Source: Caulobacter endophyticus
Lineage (GTDB): Bacteria; Pseudomonadota; Alphaproteobacteria; Caulobacterales; Caulobacteraceae
DNA length: 64,000 bases
Direction of reading: 5' to 3'
Assembly (NCBI RefSeq): GCF_029543245.1
Contig: NZ_JARQWV010000005.1
Coordinates: forward strand, 1 to 64,000
The translations under genes and the position numbers were made by a program. Numbering within the stretch: position 1 is the first letter of the stretch; the number at the start of each line of letters is the position of its first letter. Shown here piece by piece: positions 36,573 through 47,399 of this stretch. The notes below the pieces were generated by a model. That model was given only the letters and a program-made list of their open reading frames with translations, did not search any database and was not told the origin of the DNA.

Positions 36573-37871
36573 ATGCGTATCCGTTTCCTGGCCGCCGCCG
36601 CGCTCGGCGTCGCGGCCGCCGCCCTGTCGTTCGCCGCGGCTCAGGCCGCTGGCCCGCTGACCTTCGTCCAGGCCGGCAAGCTGCTGGCCGATCCGGCCAG
36701 CGGCAAGGTCGAGACCGCCAAGACCGTGGTGCTGCAGGACGGCAAGGTGGTGCGGATCGCCGACGGCTACGTGTCCGAACCCGGTGGGGTGGTGGTCGAC
36801 CTCAAGGACCGCTTCGTGCTGCCCGGCTTCATCGACAGCCACGTGCACCTGACCGGCCAGCAGGGCCCGACCTCGCGCCTCGACGAGGTGACCCAGTCGT
36901 CGGCCGACCAGGCGATGGTCGGGGCCGGCTACGCCCGCAAGACCCTGATGGCCGGCTTCACCACCGTCGCCGACCTGGGCGCCGACAACGCCGCCATCTT
37001 CGCCCTGCGCGCAGGGATCAAGCGCGGCGACGTGGTGGGCCCGCGGATCATCGCCGCCGGCTCGGCCGTGTCGATCCACGGCGGTCACGGCGACGTCAAC
37101 GGCTACAGCGAGGAGGTCATGCACGTGCTGCGGCCGGAATCGGTGTGCTCCGGCCCCGACGACTGCCGCCGCGCGGTGCGCGAGCAGGTCTGGCGCGGCG
37201 CCGACATCATCAAGATCACCGCCACCGGCGGTGTGCTGTCCAACACCGCCGCGGGCCTGTCGCAGCAATTCAGCGACGGCGAGCTTTCGGCCATCGTCGA
37301 GAGCGCCCACCGCATGGGCCGCCGGGTCACCGCGCATGCCCACGGCGTTGACGGCATCAACGCCTTCCTCAAGGCCGGCGGCGATTCCATCGAGCACGGC
37401 ACCTATCTCGACAACGAGAGCATCGCCCTCTTCAAGAAGAACGGCGCCTATCTGGTGCCCACCCTGATGGCCGGCGACTACGTGGCCCGCATCGCCGCCA
37501 GCCCGGGCAACTTCTTCACGCCCGCCCAGACCGCCAAGGCCCTGGAAGCCGGCCCCAAGATGCTGGACATGGCCCGCCGGGCCAACGCCGGCGGCGTCAA
37601 GATCGCCTTCGGCACCGACAGCGGCGTCAGCGCCCACGGCGACAACGCCTACGAGTTCGTGCTGCTGAACCGCGCGGGCCTGTCGCCGCTGGACGCCATC
37701 CGCGCCGCCACCGTCAACGCCGCCGACCACCTGGGCGTCTCGGCCGAGATCGGCTCGCTGGCCCCGGGCAAGGCGGCAGACCTGGTGGCCGTGTCGGGCG
37801 ACCCGCTGGCCGACGTCTCCGTGCTCCAGAAGGTGGAGACGGTGATCAAGGGCGGGGTGGTCGTCAAATAA
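36573..37871 (+). CDS. Exported metal-dependent amidohydrolase (Xaa-Pro dipeptidase-like)
   Basis: 432 residues from MRIRFLAAAALG, a signal peptide cut near AAQAAG. TIM-barrel amidohydrolase: HxH at His90/His92 (IDSHVHLTG), carboxylated Lys in DIIKITATGG, His in TAHAHG and SIEHGT, and Asp in FGTDSG. Caulobacter members of this subgroup hydrolyse L-Xaa-Pro or L-Xaa-Arg dipeptides; the exact substrate is not deduced. AGAGGGG is at 36558. Confidence 0.88.
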   Translation: MRIRFLAAAALGVAAAALSFAAAQAAGPLTFVQAGKLLADPASGKVETAKTVVLQDGKVVRIADGYVSEPGGVVVDLKDRFVLPGFIDSHVHLTGQQGPTSRLDEVTQSSADQAMVGAGYARKTLMAGFTTVADLGADNAAIFALRAGIKRGDVVGPRIIAAGSAVSIHGGHGDVNGYSEEVMHVLRPESVCSGPDDCRRAVREQVWRGADIIKITATGGVLSNTAAGLSQQFSDGELSAIVESAHRMGRRVTAHAHGVDGINAFLKAGGDSIEHGTYLDNESIALFKKNGAYLVPTLMAGDYVARIAASPGNFFTPAQTAKALEAGPKMLDMARRANAGGVKIAFGTDSGVSAHGDNAYEFVLLNRAGLSPLDAIRAATVNAADHLGVSAEIGSLAPGKAADLVAVSGDPLADVSVLQKVETVIKGGVVVK

Positions 37872-37881
37872 GCTAAGTGAT

Positions 37882-38014
37882 CCCTCTCCCCTTGCGGGAG
37901 AGGGTGGCCTCCCGGAGGGAGGTCGGGTGAGGGGTCTCTCAGAAGGTTGCGGACGGGCCTTTCGACCCCTCATCCGTCAGCTTCTCTGACACCTTCTCCC
38001 GCAAGGGGAGAAGG
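37882..38014. repeat. Paired inverted repeat, CTCTCCCCTTGCGGGAGAG type
   Basis: Second copy. The last base is next to the lpxK stop (38016), so repeat and convergent gene end are flush. Right arm inner hairpin is GTCAGCTTCTCTGAC, differing from other copies. Confidence 0.9.
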
Positions 38015-38015
38015 A

Positions 38016-39020
38016 TCAGGAAATCCCCGCCAGCACCCGCGCCAGCGCTGCCTCATCCTCGAACCGCGCCCGCACGGGCCAGGCCGCCACCCGCTCGCGC
38101 CAGGCTGGGGGCAGGCGGATCCAGTCCTTTTCGGTGGTGATCAGGCTGGCGCCGAGGTCGCGGGCGCGTTCGGCGAGGCTCCGCAGGGTGTCCTCGCTAT
38201 AGGCGCCGTGGTCGGGGAAGGGGGCGAAGTCGACGAGGTCGCAGCCGGCGGCCTGCAGGGCGCGCTCGACCTTCCAGGGCTTGCCGACCCCGGCGAAGCC
38301 GACCTGCGGCCCGCCCGGCGGCGGGGCGGCCGGTTCCAGCCGGGCGATCAGCAGCGGCTTGGAGGCCAGCAGGGCCAGGAGCTGCGGATCGGCTTCCGGC
38401 AGGTCGGCCGGCAGCAGCACGATCACCGCGTCGGCGCGGGCCAGGCCCACGGCCAGCGGCTCGCGCATGGGTCCAGCGGGGAACACCCGCCCGTCGCCGA
38501 ACGGCCATTCGTCGTCGCGGGTCTCGCCGTCGACCACCACCAGAGACAGGGTCTTGGCCAGGTCAGGGTTCTGGTGGCCGTCGTCCATGACGATGACCTG
38601 GGCGCCGGCCGCGGCGGCGGCGGTTGCGCCGGCCACGCGGTCGCGCGACACCCAGATCGGGAAATCCTGGGCCAGCATCAGCGGCTCGTCGCCGACCTCG
38701 CCGGCCTTGTGGCGGGAGGGATCGACGCGCAGCGGGCCCTTCAGCGAACCGCCATAGCCGCGCGACAGGCCATGGGCCGCCACGCCGCCGTTGTTCAGCA
38801 CCAGCAGCAGCTCGCGCACGATCGGGGTCTTGCCGACGCCGCCGGCGGTGAGGTTGCCCACGCAGATCACCGGCGCGCCCGGATCGGCCGGGGTCGCCCT
38901 GGCGATGCGGCGGGCGGTGGCGGCCGCCCAGATCCACGACAGCGGGGTCAGCAGGGCGCGGGTCAGCGGGGCTGGGCCGCCTTCGCGGCGATACCACCAG
39001 CGGGGGGTCGAGAGCTTCAT
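38016..39020 (-). CDS. lpxK: Tetraacyldisaccharide 4'-kinase
   Basis: 334 residues. Phosphorylates the lipid A disaccharide at 4'. P loop VICVGNLTAGGVGKTP (51-66), HGLSRGYGG, VGDEPLMLAQ, VIVMDDGHQNP and the late LITTEKDWIRL motif are present. Its ATG overlaps the waaA stop (ATGA). N-terminal WWYRREG... is the usual membrane-proximal segment. Confidence 0.95.
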   Translation of the reverse strand: MKLSTPRWWYRREGGPAPLTRALLTPLSWIWAAATARRIARATPADPGAPVICVGNLTAGGVGKTPIVRELLLVLNNGGVAAHGLSRGYGGSLKGPLRVDPSRHKAGEVGDEPLMLAQDFPIWVSRDRVAGATAAAAAGAQVIVMDDGHQNPDLAKTLSLVVVDGETRDDEWPFGDGRVFPAGPMREPLAVGLARADAVIVLLPADLPEADPQLLALLASKPLLIARLEPAAPPPGGPQVGFAGVGKPWKVERALQAAGCDLVDFAPFPDHGAYSEDTLRSLAERARDLGASLITTEKDWIRLPPAWRERVAAWPVRARFEDEAALARVLAGIS

Positions 39021-40297
39021 GCGGAAACCCCTTGCTCAAGGTTGGGCGGCACGAGGTCGAGAATGCGGGAAAGGCCGGCGCGAGCAGCGGCGTCGCGGGC
39101 CTCGACGAAGGCCTTGGCCCGGGCGGCCTGGGCCTTCAGACGCTCGGGAGTCTCGAAGAGGTCCGACAGCCGGCGCCCCAGCACCGCGCCGTCGGCATAG
39201 GTCACGCCCTCGGCGGCGGCGAGGTCGCCATAGGCCGTCAGCCAGTTCTCGACATGGGGGCCCGAGACGATCGGGCAGTCCAGCCGGGCCGGCTCCAGCG
39301 GGTTGTGGCCGCCGATCCCGAGAACCAGGCTGCCGCAGACCAAAGCCAGGTCGGCCAGGCGGTACCACAGGCCCATCTCGCCCAGGGTGTCGGCGACGAT
39401 CACCTCGGCCACCGTGTTCGGGGCCTGGCTGCGGCGCACGGCCTGTAGACCGCGTTCGCGCGCCATCTCCAGGATCGCCTCGCCGCGCGCCGGGTGGCGC
39501 GGAACGATCACCAGGCGCGGGGCCAGGTGGAAACCGGCCACGGCGTCGAGCACCAGCTCGTCCTCGCCCGGGTGGGTGCTGGCGGCCAGCAGCAGCGGCC
39601 GGTCGGTCAGTTGGAAGCGTAGGCGGGCATACTCGGCCTCGTCCACCGGCAGGGACGGCGAGCCGAACTTGAGATCCGCTTCCCCCGCGACGGTCCCGCC
39701 GAGGCTGGCGAAGCGGTCGGCGGCGCGGCCGTCCTGGGCCAGGATCAGATCAAAGCCCGCGAACAGCCAGGCGGCCGCCAGCGGCCGGGCCTGCCAGCTG
39801 CGATAGCTCTTGTCCGACAGCTTGGCCGAGACCAGGGCCAGTTTCGTCCCCCGCGCCTTGGCCCCGAGCAGCAGGTTGGGCCACAGCTCGCTCTCGACGA
39901 AGACGGCCAGGTCCGGCCGCCAGTGGTCGAGGAAGCGGGCCGCGCCGCCGGGCGTGTCGACCGGCAGGTACTGGTGGATCGCGCCCGGCGGCAGGCGCTT
40001 GGCCAGGAGCTCGGCGGAGGTGACGGTGCCCGAGGTGACCAGCACGCTCGCGTCCGGCCGCTCGGCGCGCAGGCGCTCGACCAGCGGCAGGATCGACAGG
40101 CTCTCGCCGACGCTGGCCCCGTGCAGCCAGACCAGCACGCCGGGCGGGCGCGGGATGGCGGGGCGGCCGAGGCGTTCGTTCAGGCGGGCCGGATCCTCCT
40201 TGCCCTTGCCGGCCCGATTGCGCAGCAGGGCCGGCGCGATCGGCGTCAGGGCCGTGGTCGCGGCGCGATAGACGGCCAGGGAGAAGGGCAGGCTCAC
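39017..40297 (-). CDS. waaA: Kdo transferase
   Basis: 426 residues. A GTG start overlaps the stop of the CDF gene (GTGA). Adds Kdo to lipid IVA. Motifs: LVWLHGASVGESLSILPLVE, LVTSGTVTSAELLAKRLP, ESELWPNLL, KLSDKSYRSW, ASTHPGEDELVLDAV and GIGGHNPLEPARLDCPIVSG. An N-terminal hydrophobic anchor (PFSLAVYRAATTAL) is present. A longer in-frame extension to 40684 overlaps the CDF gene. Confidence 0.95.
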   Translation of the reverse strand: MSLPFSLAVYRAATTALTPIAPALLRNRAGKGKEDPARLNERLGRPAIPRPPGVLVWLHGASVGESLSILPLVERLRAERPDASVLVTSGTVTSAELLAKRLPPGAIHQYLPVDTPGGAARFLDHWRPDLAVFVESELWPNLLLGAKARGTKLALVSAKLSDKSYRSWQARPLAAAWLFAGFDLILAQDGRAADRFASLGGTVAGEADLKFGSPSLPVDEAEYARLRFQLTDRPLLLAASTHPGEDELVLDAVAGFHLAPRLVIVPRHPARGEAILEMARERGLQAVRRSQAPNTVAEVIVADTLGEMGLWYRLADLALVCGSLVLGIGGHNPLEPARLDCPIVSGPHVENWLTAYGDLAAAEGVTYADGAVLGRRLSDLFETPERLKAQAARAKAFVEARDAAARAGLSRILDLVPPNLEQGVSA

Positions 40298-41334
40298 ACG
40301 CTGCCTTCGGCGGCCAGGGCGCAGGGGTGGGCGTGGCCGCCGCGCTCGATCTGGATGGTCGAGTGGCCGATGTTGAAGCGCTTGGACAGCTGCCCGCAGA
40401 CATCGTGCAGGAACTGGTCGTGGTCGCTCCCGTCGGGGCGCACCAGATGGGCGGTCATCGCCGTCTCGGTGGTGCTCATGGCCCAGATGTGCAGGTCGTG
40501 CACCTCGGCCACGCCCGGCTGGGCGGCCAGCCAGTCGGCGACGGCCCTGGGATCGATGCCGCGCGGGGCGGCGTCCAAGGCCAGGTCCAGCGAGTCGCGC
40601 AGCAGGCCCCAGGTGCCCAGCACGATGACCACGACGATGGCCAGGCTGACCACGGGGTCCAGCCACAGCCAGCCGGTGGCCCACATGGCCAGGGCCGCGA
40701 TCACCACCCCGGCCGAAACGGCGGCGTCGGCGGCCATGTGCAGGAAGGCGCCCCGGACGTTGAGGTCGTCCTTGCTGCCCTTCATGAACATCAGGGCCGT
40801 GGCGGTGTTGATGGCGATGCCGATGGCCGCGACGATCATCACCGGGCCGGTCTGCACGGGCTGCGGATCGGCGAAGCGGCGCACGGCCTCCCAGGCGATG
40901 GCGCCGACGGCCACCAGCAGCAGGGCGGCGTTGGTCAGCGAGGCCAGGATCGTGCCCTTGCGCAGGCCGTAGGTGCGGCGGCCCGTGGGCGCGCGCTTGG
41001 CCAGCACCGCAGCCCCCCAGGCCAGCAGCAGGCCCAGCACGTCCGACAGATTGTGGCCGGCGTCGGCCAGCAGGGCCAGCGAGCCTGTGAAGAAGCCGGC
41101 GGCGGCCTCGGCCGCCACGAAGGCCAGGTTCAGCGCCGTGCCGATGGCGAAGGCGCGGCCGAAGTCGGCGGGGGCGTGGCTGTGGCCGTGGTGTCCGTGG
41201 CCATGTCCGTGATGGTGGTGACCGTGGCCATGCGAGTGGCCGTGGGCGTGCCCATCGGCGTGATCGTGGTCATGACCATGGTCGTGGTCATGATGATCGT
41301 GGTCGTGATCGTGGCCCGGATGGTCGTGCGGCAT
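40294..41334 (-). CDS. His-rich CDF zinc/cation efflux protein (CzcD/ZitB-like)
   Basis: 346 residues. The first ~55 residues are an extreme His/Asp/Gly tract (about 30 His). Then the CDF core: six helices with DAGHNLSDVLGLLLAWGA (TM2 HxxxD) and HMAADAAVSAGVVIAALAMW (TM5), and a C-terminal cytoplasmic domain (GVAEVHDLHIWAMSTTETAM). Exports Zn, Co or Cd. It overlaps waaA by 4 bp, an unexpected operon partner. Confidence 0.93.
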   Translation of the reverse strand: MPHDHPGHDHDHDHHDHDHGHDHDHADGHAHGHSHGHGHHHHGHGHGHHGHSHAPADFGRAFAIGTALNLAFVAAEAAAGFFTGSLALLADAGHNLSDVLGLLLAWGAAVLAKRAPTGRRTYGLRKGTILASLTNAALLLVAVGAIAWEAVRRFADPQPVQTGPVMIVAAIGIAINTATALMFMKGSKDDLNVRGAFLHMAADAAVSAGVVIAALAMWATGWLWLDPVVSLAIVVVIVLGTWGLLRDSLDLALDAAPRGIDPRAVADWLAAQPGVAEVHDLHIWAMSTTETAMTAHLVRPDGSDHDQFLHDVCGQLSKRFNIGHSTIQIERGGHAHPCALAAEGSV

Positions 41335-41389
41335 GGGGTCTACATCCCACCAAGGCGGGCGGGGATCAACATTCCAAGTCCCTCTCCCC

Positions 41390-41516
41390 TTGCGGGAGAG
41401 GGTGGCCTCCCGGAGGGAGGTCGGGTGAGGGGTCTCTCAGAAGTCGGCGGAAAGGTCTTTCGACCCCTCATCCGACGGCCTTCGGCCGCCACCTTCTCCC
41501 GCAAGGGGAGAAGGGG
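41390..41516. repeat. Paired inverted repeat, CTCTCCCCTTGCGGGAGAG type
   Basis: Third copy, between the CDF gene and the DUF374 acyltransferase (same strand), so it separates two transcription units of the lipid A region. The right arm ends 9 bp before the acyltransferase stop. Confidence 0.9.
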
Positions 41517-41525
41517 TCCCGATAC

Positions 41526-42226
41526 TCAGTCCTCCAACCCCACGATCTCCTCGGCCCGCCGGGTCACGGCCGAGAGGCGGTCGGCCCAGTCCTCGGCCAG
41601 GGTGTCGGGGTCGTCGCCGCGGCCGGCGGCCGTGGGGCCGTCCCAGACCATGGCGGCCTTGGCGAAGGGCAGGGGGATCAGTGTGCGGTCCCACGAGCCC
41701 AGGCGGATGCAGGGCTTGGCGGCCAGGCCGACGAAGATCACCGGCGCGCCGGTGACGCGGGCCAGGGACGGGGTGCCTTTCTCCATGTGCTCGGCCGGAC
41801 CGCGCGGGCCGTCGGGGGTGATGGCGATGCCGCCGCCGTCCTTCACCCACTTGACCATGTCGCGGAAGGCCTGCTCGCCGTGCTTGTTCTTGGCCAGGTC
41901 CGTCTTCTTGGCCGACGAGCCGCGGATCGACGGGAAGCCGAGCTTTTCCACCGTGCGGGCGATGAACTCGCCGTCGTTGGACAGCGAGATCAGGGCGCGC
42001 ATGTCCTGGCGGGCCGGGCTCTGCGGCCAGGACAGCGGCGACATCGGGATACGCGAGTGCCAGAAGCACAGGATCGCGCCCGTGCCCTTGGTGCGGCCCT
42101 GGGCCCACACGGCCTCGGCCTTGTCCTGCCCCTCGACGGTCATGCGCAGCGTCGAGAAGACGAGCTTGGAGTAGCCGGCGAAGATCGAGGACAGGATCTT
42201 GATGACCAGGGGGGAACGCAGAGGCC

Positions 42227-42230
<4 letters not shown>
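41526..42230 (-). CDS. DUF374 lysophospholipid acyltransferase-family protein
   Basis: 234 residues. LPLAT-type with the DUF374 motif CFWHSRIPM (His of the HX4D region), SLSNDGEFIARTVEKLG, and GGIAITPDGPRGP. Family members are linked to lipid A or outer-membrane lipid acylation. It follows the MsbA-like gene with an ATGA overlap and precedes the lipid A repeat/waaA block. A short hydrophobic N terminus suggests membrane association. Confidence 0.88.
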
Positions 42231-44020
<1,790 letters not shown>

Positions 44021-44097
44021 GGGCGAGGGGTCGGATTTCACAGGGAGACTGTCAAGGACGCGGGCGCATCAGTGCACGGCCAAACGACGCGGGGGTT

Positions 44098-44126
44098 TTG
44101 CAATAATCCCCCGTGGGCCCTATCTA
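44098..44126 (+). promoter_or_regulatory. Sigma70-like promoter of the phosphatase gene
   Basis: TTGCAA (44098-44103), a 17-base spacer and TATCTA (44121-44126). A start near 44133 would leave a short leader with AGAGGA at 44138, 7 bases before the TTG start at 44151. Confidence 0.4.
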
Positions 44127-44150
44127 GGCGCGTTTTCAGAGGATCGCCAC

Positions 44151-44816
44151 TTGGCCGGTTTCGACCTTTCCACGCGCTGGGGGCGCTTCAAGACCTATCT
44201 CCACTTCCTGTGGAACGACCACGCCTATCTGCGCGTGGGCTTCACCAACGCCCACTGGATCAGCCCGGAACTGGTGCGCACCAACCAGCCCTGGCCGTTC
44301 CAGCTGGCCTGGTGGAAGAAGCAGGGCGTCAAGACGGTGGTGAACCTGCGCGGCGGCTTCGACGGCAGCTTCTACGCGCTGGAGAAGGACGCCTGCGAGC
44401 GCCTGGGCATCAAGATGGTCGATTTCGTGATCACCTCGCGCGAGGTGCCGATCCGGCAGCGCGTGCACGGCGCCAAGGAACTGTTCGAGACGATCGAGTA
44501 TCCGGCCCTGATCCACTGCAAGTCGGGGGCCGACCGGGCGGGCATCATGAGCGTGCTCTACGCCCACTATCGCCTGGGCCTGCCGATCGAGGAGGCCAAG
44601 AAGCAGCTGTCGGGCCGCTATCTCCACATCAAGGAGGGCAACACCGGGGTGCTCGACTACACCTTCGACCAGTACCTGGAGAAAGGCGCGCCCAAGGGCC
44701 TGACCTTCACCCAGTGGGTCGACAGCGACGACTACGATCCGGTGGAAATGAAGAAGACCTTCCGCGCCGGCATGCTGGGCAAGGTGCTGACCGACAAGCT
44801 GCTGCGGCGGGAGTGA
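44151..44816 (+). CDS. Dual-specificity-like phosphatase (CX5R)
   Basis: 221 residues from a TTG start with AGAGGA spaced 7 bases. The catalytic motif HCKSGADRAG gives Cys123 and Arg129 of a cysteine-dependent phosphatase. VVNLRGGFDGSFYALEKDAC and IHCKSGADRAGIMSVLYAHY are typical of the bacterial DSP-like family. No signal peptide. It is divergent from the MsbA-like gene and lies in the lipid A cluster; Caulobacter is known to have an essential phosphatase of this type (CtpA) acting on lipid A phosphates, but whether this is that gene cannot be read here. Confidence 0.85.
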   Translation: MAGFDLSTRWGRFKTYLHFLWNDHAYLRVGFTNAHWISPELVRTNQPWPFQLAWWKKQGVKTVVNLRGGFDGSFYALEKDACERLGIKMVDFVITSREVPIRQRVHGAKELFETIEYPALIHCKSGADRAGIMSVLYAHYRLGLPIEEAKKQLSGRYLHIKEGNTGVLDYTFDQYLEKGAPKGLTFTQWVDSDDYDPVEMKKTFRAGMLGKVLTDKLLRRE

Positions 44817-44822
44817 TATCGT

Positions 44823-44971
44823 CCCTCTCCCCTTGCGGGAGAGGGTGGCCTCCCGGAGGGAGGTCGGGTGAGGGGTCTCTCAGAACTCCGGGAGAAGAGC
44901 CCTGCGGACAGGCCTTTCGACCCCTCATCCGTCATCCTGCGGATGACACCTTCTCCCGCAAGGGGAGAAGG
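44823..44971. repeat. Paired inverted repeat, CTCTCCCCTTGCGGGAGAG type
   Basis: Fourth copy, between the convergent phosphatase and DUF4170 genes. Seven bases from the phosphatase stop. The right-arm loop is GTCATCCTGCGGATGAC, so loops vary between copies while arms are kept. Confidence 0.9.
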
Positions 44972-44981
44972 ATCCGCTCAA

Positions 44982-45206
44982 TTAAGCCGCGCTCGGATCC
45001 AGCAGCTTGTGGGCGTGGATGATGAAGTAGCGGGCGTGGGCGTTGTCGACGGTGGCCTGGGCCTTGGCCTTCCAGGCGGCGTGGGCGTCGTTGTAGGTCG
45101 GGTAGGCGCCGACGAACTCGACCTTCGAGAGGTCGCGGAATTCGGTGCCGGCGACATCCTTCAGTTCGCCACCGATCACGATATGAAGAAGCTGCTTGTC
45201 GGACAT
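44982..45206 (-). CDS. DUF4170-family protein
   Basis: 74 residues, small soluble alpha/beta protein: LLHIVIGGELKDV, then VEFVGAYPTYNDAHAAWKAK and HARYFIIHAHKLLDP. Family function is unknown, but it typically lies beside cysQ, DUF374 and waaA in alphaproteobacteria, as here. cysQ is 29 bp upstream. Confidence 0.85.
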   Translation of the reverse strand: MSDKQLLHIVIGGELKDVAGTEFRDLSKVEFVGAYPTYNDAHAAWKAKAQATVDNAHARYFIIHAHKLLDPSAA

Positions 45207-45235
45207 GGGGGAGCAAGATCCTGCGGAGTTTTTGA

Positions 45236-46018
45236 TTATGGCAGGTCGATATGCCCGACGCGTGACAGGATCAACGGGTGAAGCGCCCTATTCGCGCAAA
45301 CCAGGCTCGGAACCGTCGGATTCGGTCGATTATAGGCGAATTTTCGCCCGAGGTGATCGGTGAGCAACGCTCCGGCCTCGCCGCAGATCAGGTCGGCGGC
45401 GGCCAGGTCCCACTCGCTCTTGGGGGTCAGGGCGATGGCCGCGTCGAAGGCGCCGGCCGCCACCAGGCAGATGCGGTAGGCGATCGAATTGCGGGCCTCG
45501 ACCCGCATGGCCGGCCAGGGCGTGGGCCAGGCCGGGTGGGCGAACATCTTGGCGTCGCCCAGCATGGCCGCGCCGTCGAGCACGGTCGAAAGGCTGGGGA
45601 CGAGGGGCGCGCCGTTAAGGGTGGCGCCGCCGCCCGCGACGGCCGCATAGGTCTCGTCCAGGGCGGGCGCATGGACGACCCCGGCGATGGGCCGGCCGTC
45701 CTCGACAACGGCCACCGAGACGGCGAACCAGGGCTTGTCCTTCATGAAGGCGACGGTGCCGTCGATCGGGTCGACCACGAACTGGCGGCCGGTGGCCAGG
45801 CGGGCCGGGTCGTCGACCGTCTCCTCCGACAGCCAGCCGTAGTCGGGCCGGGCCGCGCCCAGGCGTTCCTTCAAGAGGGCGTCGACCGCCAGGTCGGCGT
45901 CGGTGACCGGCGAGCCGCCGTCCTTCGACCAGATCTTCACGCCCTTGGCCCGGGCCGCCAGGGCCAGGGCCCCGGCCTCGCGGGCCGCGTCGAGAATCAG
46001 GTCGAGGTCGCTCATCAT
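45236..46018 (-). CDS. cysQ: 3'(2'),5'-bisphosphate nucleotidase, CysQ/inositol monophosphatase family
   Basis: 260 residues. Li-sensitive Mg phosphatase fold: WLSEETVDDP (metal Glu), VVDPIDGTVAFMKDKPWFAV (DPIDGT), and the late SEWDLAAADLI motif. Hydrolyses PAP from sulfate assimilation or related substrates. Two adjacent ATGs both fit; the 46018 one overlaps the pmbA stop. It could be a sugar-phosphatase variant. Confidence 0.88.
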   Translation of the reverse strand: MMSDLDLILDAAREAGALALAARAKGVKIWSKDGGSPVTDADLAVDALLKERLGAARPDYGWLSEETVDDPARLATGRQFVVDPIDGTVAFMKDKPWFAVSVAVVEDGRPIAGVVHAPALDETYAAVAGGGATLNGAPLVPSLSTVLDGAAMLGDAKMFAHPAWPTPWPAMRVEARNSIAYRICLVAAGAFDAAIALTPKSEWDLAAADLICGEAGALLTDHLGRKFAYNRPNPTVPSLVCANRALHPLILSRVGHIDLP

Positions 46019-47346
46019 TTGCCTGCGATCGCCAGGGCGTCGACCAGCAGCGACGGGCTGTTGCTGGCGCCGCGCAGCTCCAGGTCCGAACCCACGACCA
46101 GCCGGCCATAGATGTCGATCAGGTTGCCGGCCACGGTGATCTCGGTGACCGGATAGGCGATCTGGCCGTTCTCGAACCAGAAGCCCGAGCAGCCCACCGA
46201 CCAGTCGCCGGTGTTGCCGTTCAGCGAGGGGCCGAACATCGAGGTGACCAGCAGGCCGTCCTTGGCCTGGCCCATCAGGCCGGCCAGATCCAGCTGCCCC
46301 GGCTCCAGGGTCAGGTTGTGGGTCGAGACGCCCGGCGCCCCGGCCGAGCCGCGCGAGGCATGGCCCGTGGTCTCCAGGCCCAGCTGGCGGGCGCTGGCGC
46401 TGTTGAGCAGCCAGGTGGTCAGCACGCCGTCGTCGATCAGGGCGCGGCGCACGGTGGTCACGCCCTCGTCGTCGAAGGGGGCCGAGCCCAGGCCCCGCAC
46501 GCGGTGCGGGTCGTCGGTCAGCTGCACGCCGGCGGCGAAGATCTTCTGGTTCAGCTTGTCCTTCAGGAACGAGGTGCCGCGGGCGATGGCCGGACCCGAG
46601 ATCGCGCCGACCAGCGGGCTGATCAGCGACATGGCCAGGCGGTTCTCGAAGATCACCGGGGCGGTGGTCGAGCCGATCTTGCGCGCGCCCAGGCGCGAGA
46701 CGGCCTGCTGGCCGGCCTTGGCGCCGATGGCCTCGGGCGAGGGCAGGTCTTCGGCGTGGCGCACCGAACGGCCCTCGCCGCCGCGTTCCATGCCCGCGCC
46801 CTCGCCGGCGATGGCCGAGGCGGAGATGCCAAAGCCCGTGGCCGCGTGCTGGCCGTAGAAGCCGTCGCTGGTCACCAGGCGCCAGACGGTCGAGCTCCAG
46901 CTCGACGAGCCGCCGTCGGAATTGGTCACGCCCTCGATGGCGCGGGCGGCGGCCTCGGCGGCGCGGGCCTGATCTTCCAGGGTCTCGGCCGAGGGCTCGT
47001 AGGCGTCGATCAGATCAAGGTCGGGGAACGGGCCCTTGGCCAGGCGGTCCTTCGGCGCGAAGCCGGCATAGGGATCCTCGGGGGCCAGGCGGGCCATGGC
47101 GACGGCGCGCTCGACCAGCTTGGCGCGGGCCTCGGGGCTGACGTCGGAACCGGAGACGGTCGCGCTGCGGCGGCCGACGAAGACGCGCAGGCCCAGGTCC
47201 TTGGCCTCCTCGCGCTCGACTTCCTCCAGCTCGCCCAGGCGCACGCCCACCGAAAGGGACTGGCGCTCGGCGAACACGGCCTCGGCGGCGTCGGCCCCGG
47301 CCTTGCGCGCGGCGGCGACGACGTCATGCAACAGGTTTTCGTCCAT
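46015..47346 (-). CDS. pmbA: TldD/PmbA-family metalloprotease subunit
   Basis: 443 residues. PmbA (TldE) works with TldD to process peptides such as microcin precursors and to clear unfolded peptides. It has VRLGELEEVEREEAKDLGLR, GTSFLKDKLNQKIFA, GSAPFDDEGVTTVRRALIDD and a C-terminal GDWSVGCSGFWFENGQIAYP. It lacks the HExxxH of TldD, as expected for the PmbA partner. ATGA overlap with cysQ. tldD is not in the window. Confidence 0.92.
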   Translation of the reverse strand: MDENLLHDVVAAARKAGADAAEAVFAERQSLSVGVRLGELEEVEREEAKDLGLRVFVGRRSATVSGSDVSPEARAKLVERAVAMARLAPEDPYAGFAPKDRLAKGPFPDLDLIDAYEPSAETLEDQARAAEAAARAIEGVTNSDGGSSSWSSTVWRLVTSDGFYGQHAATGFGISASAIAGEGAGMERGGEGRSVRHAEDLPSPEAIGAKAGQQAVSRLGARKIGSTTAPVIFENRLAMSLISPLVGAISGPAIARGTSFLKDKLNQKIFAAGVQLTDDPHRVRGLGSAPFDDEGVTTVRRALIDDGVLTTWLLNSASARQLGLETTGHASRGSAGAPGVSTHNLTLEPGQLDLAGLMGQAKDGLLVTSMFGPSLNGNTGDWSVGCSGFWFENGQIAYPVTEITVAGNLIDIYGRLVVGSDLELRGASNSPSLLVDALAIAGK

Positions 47347-47399
47347 GGCGTCTTATGGCGAGGCGGGAAGGGCGGAGCAAGGCGCCGCCCTCCGGATTG

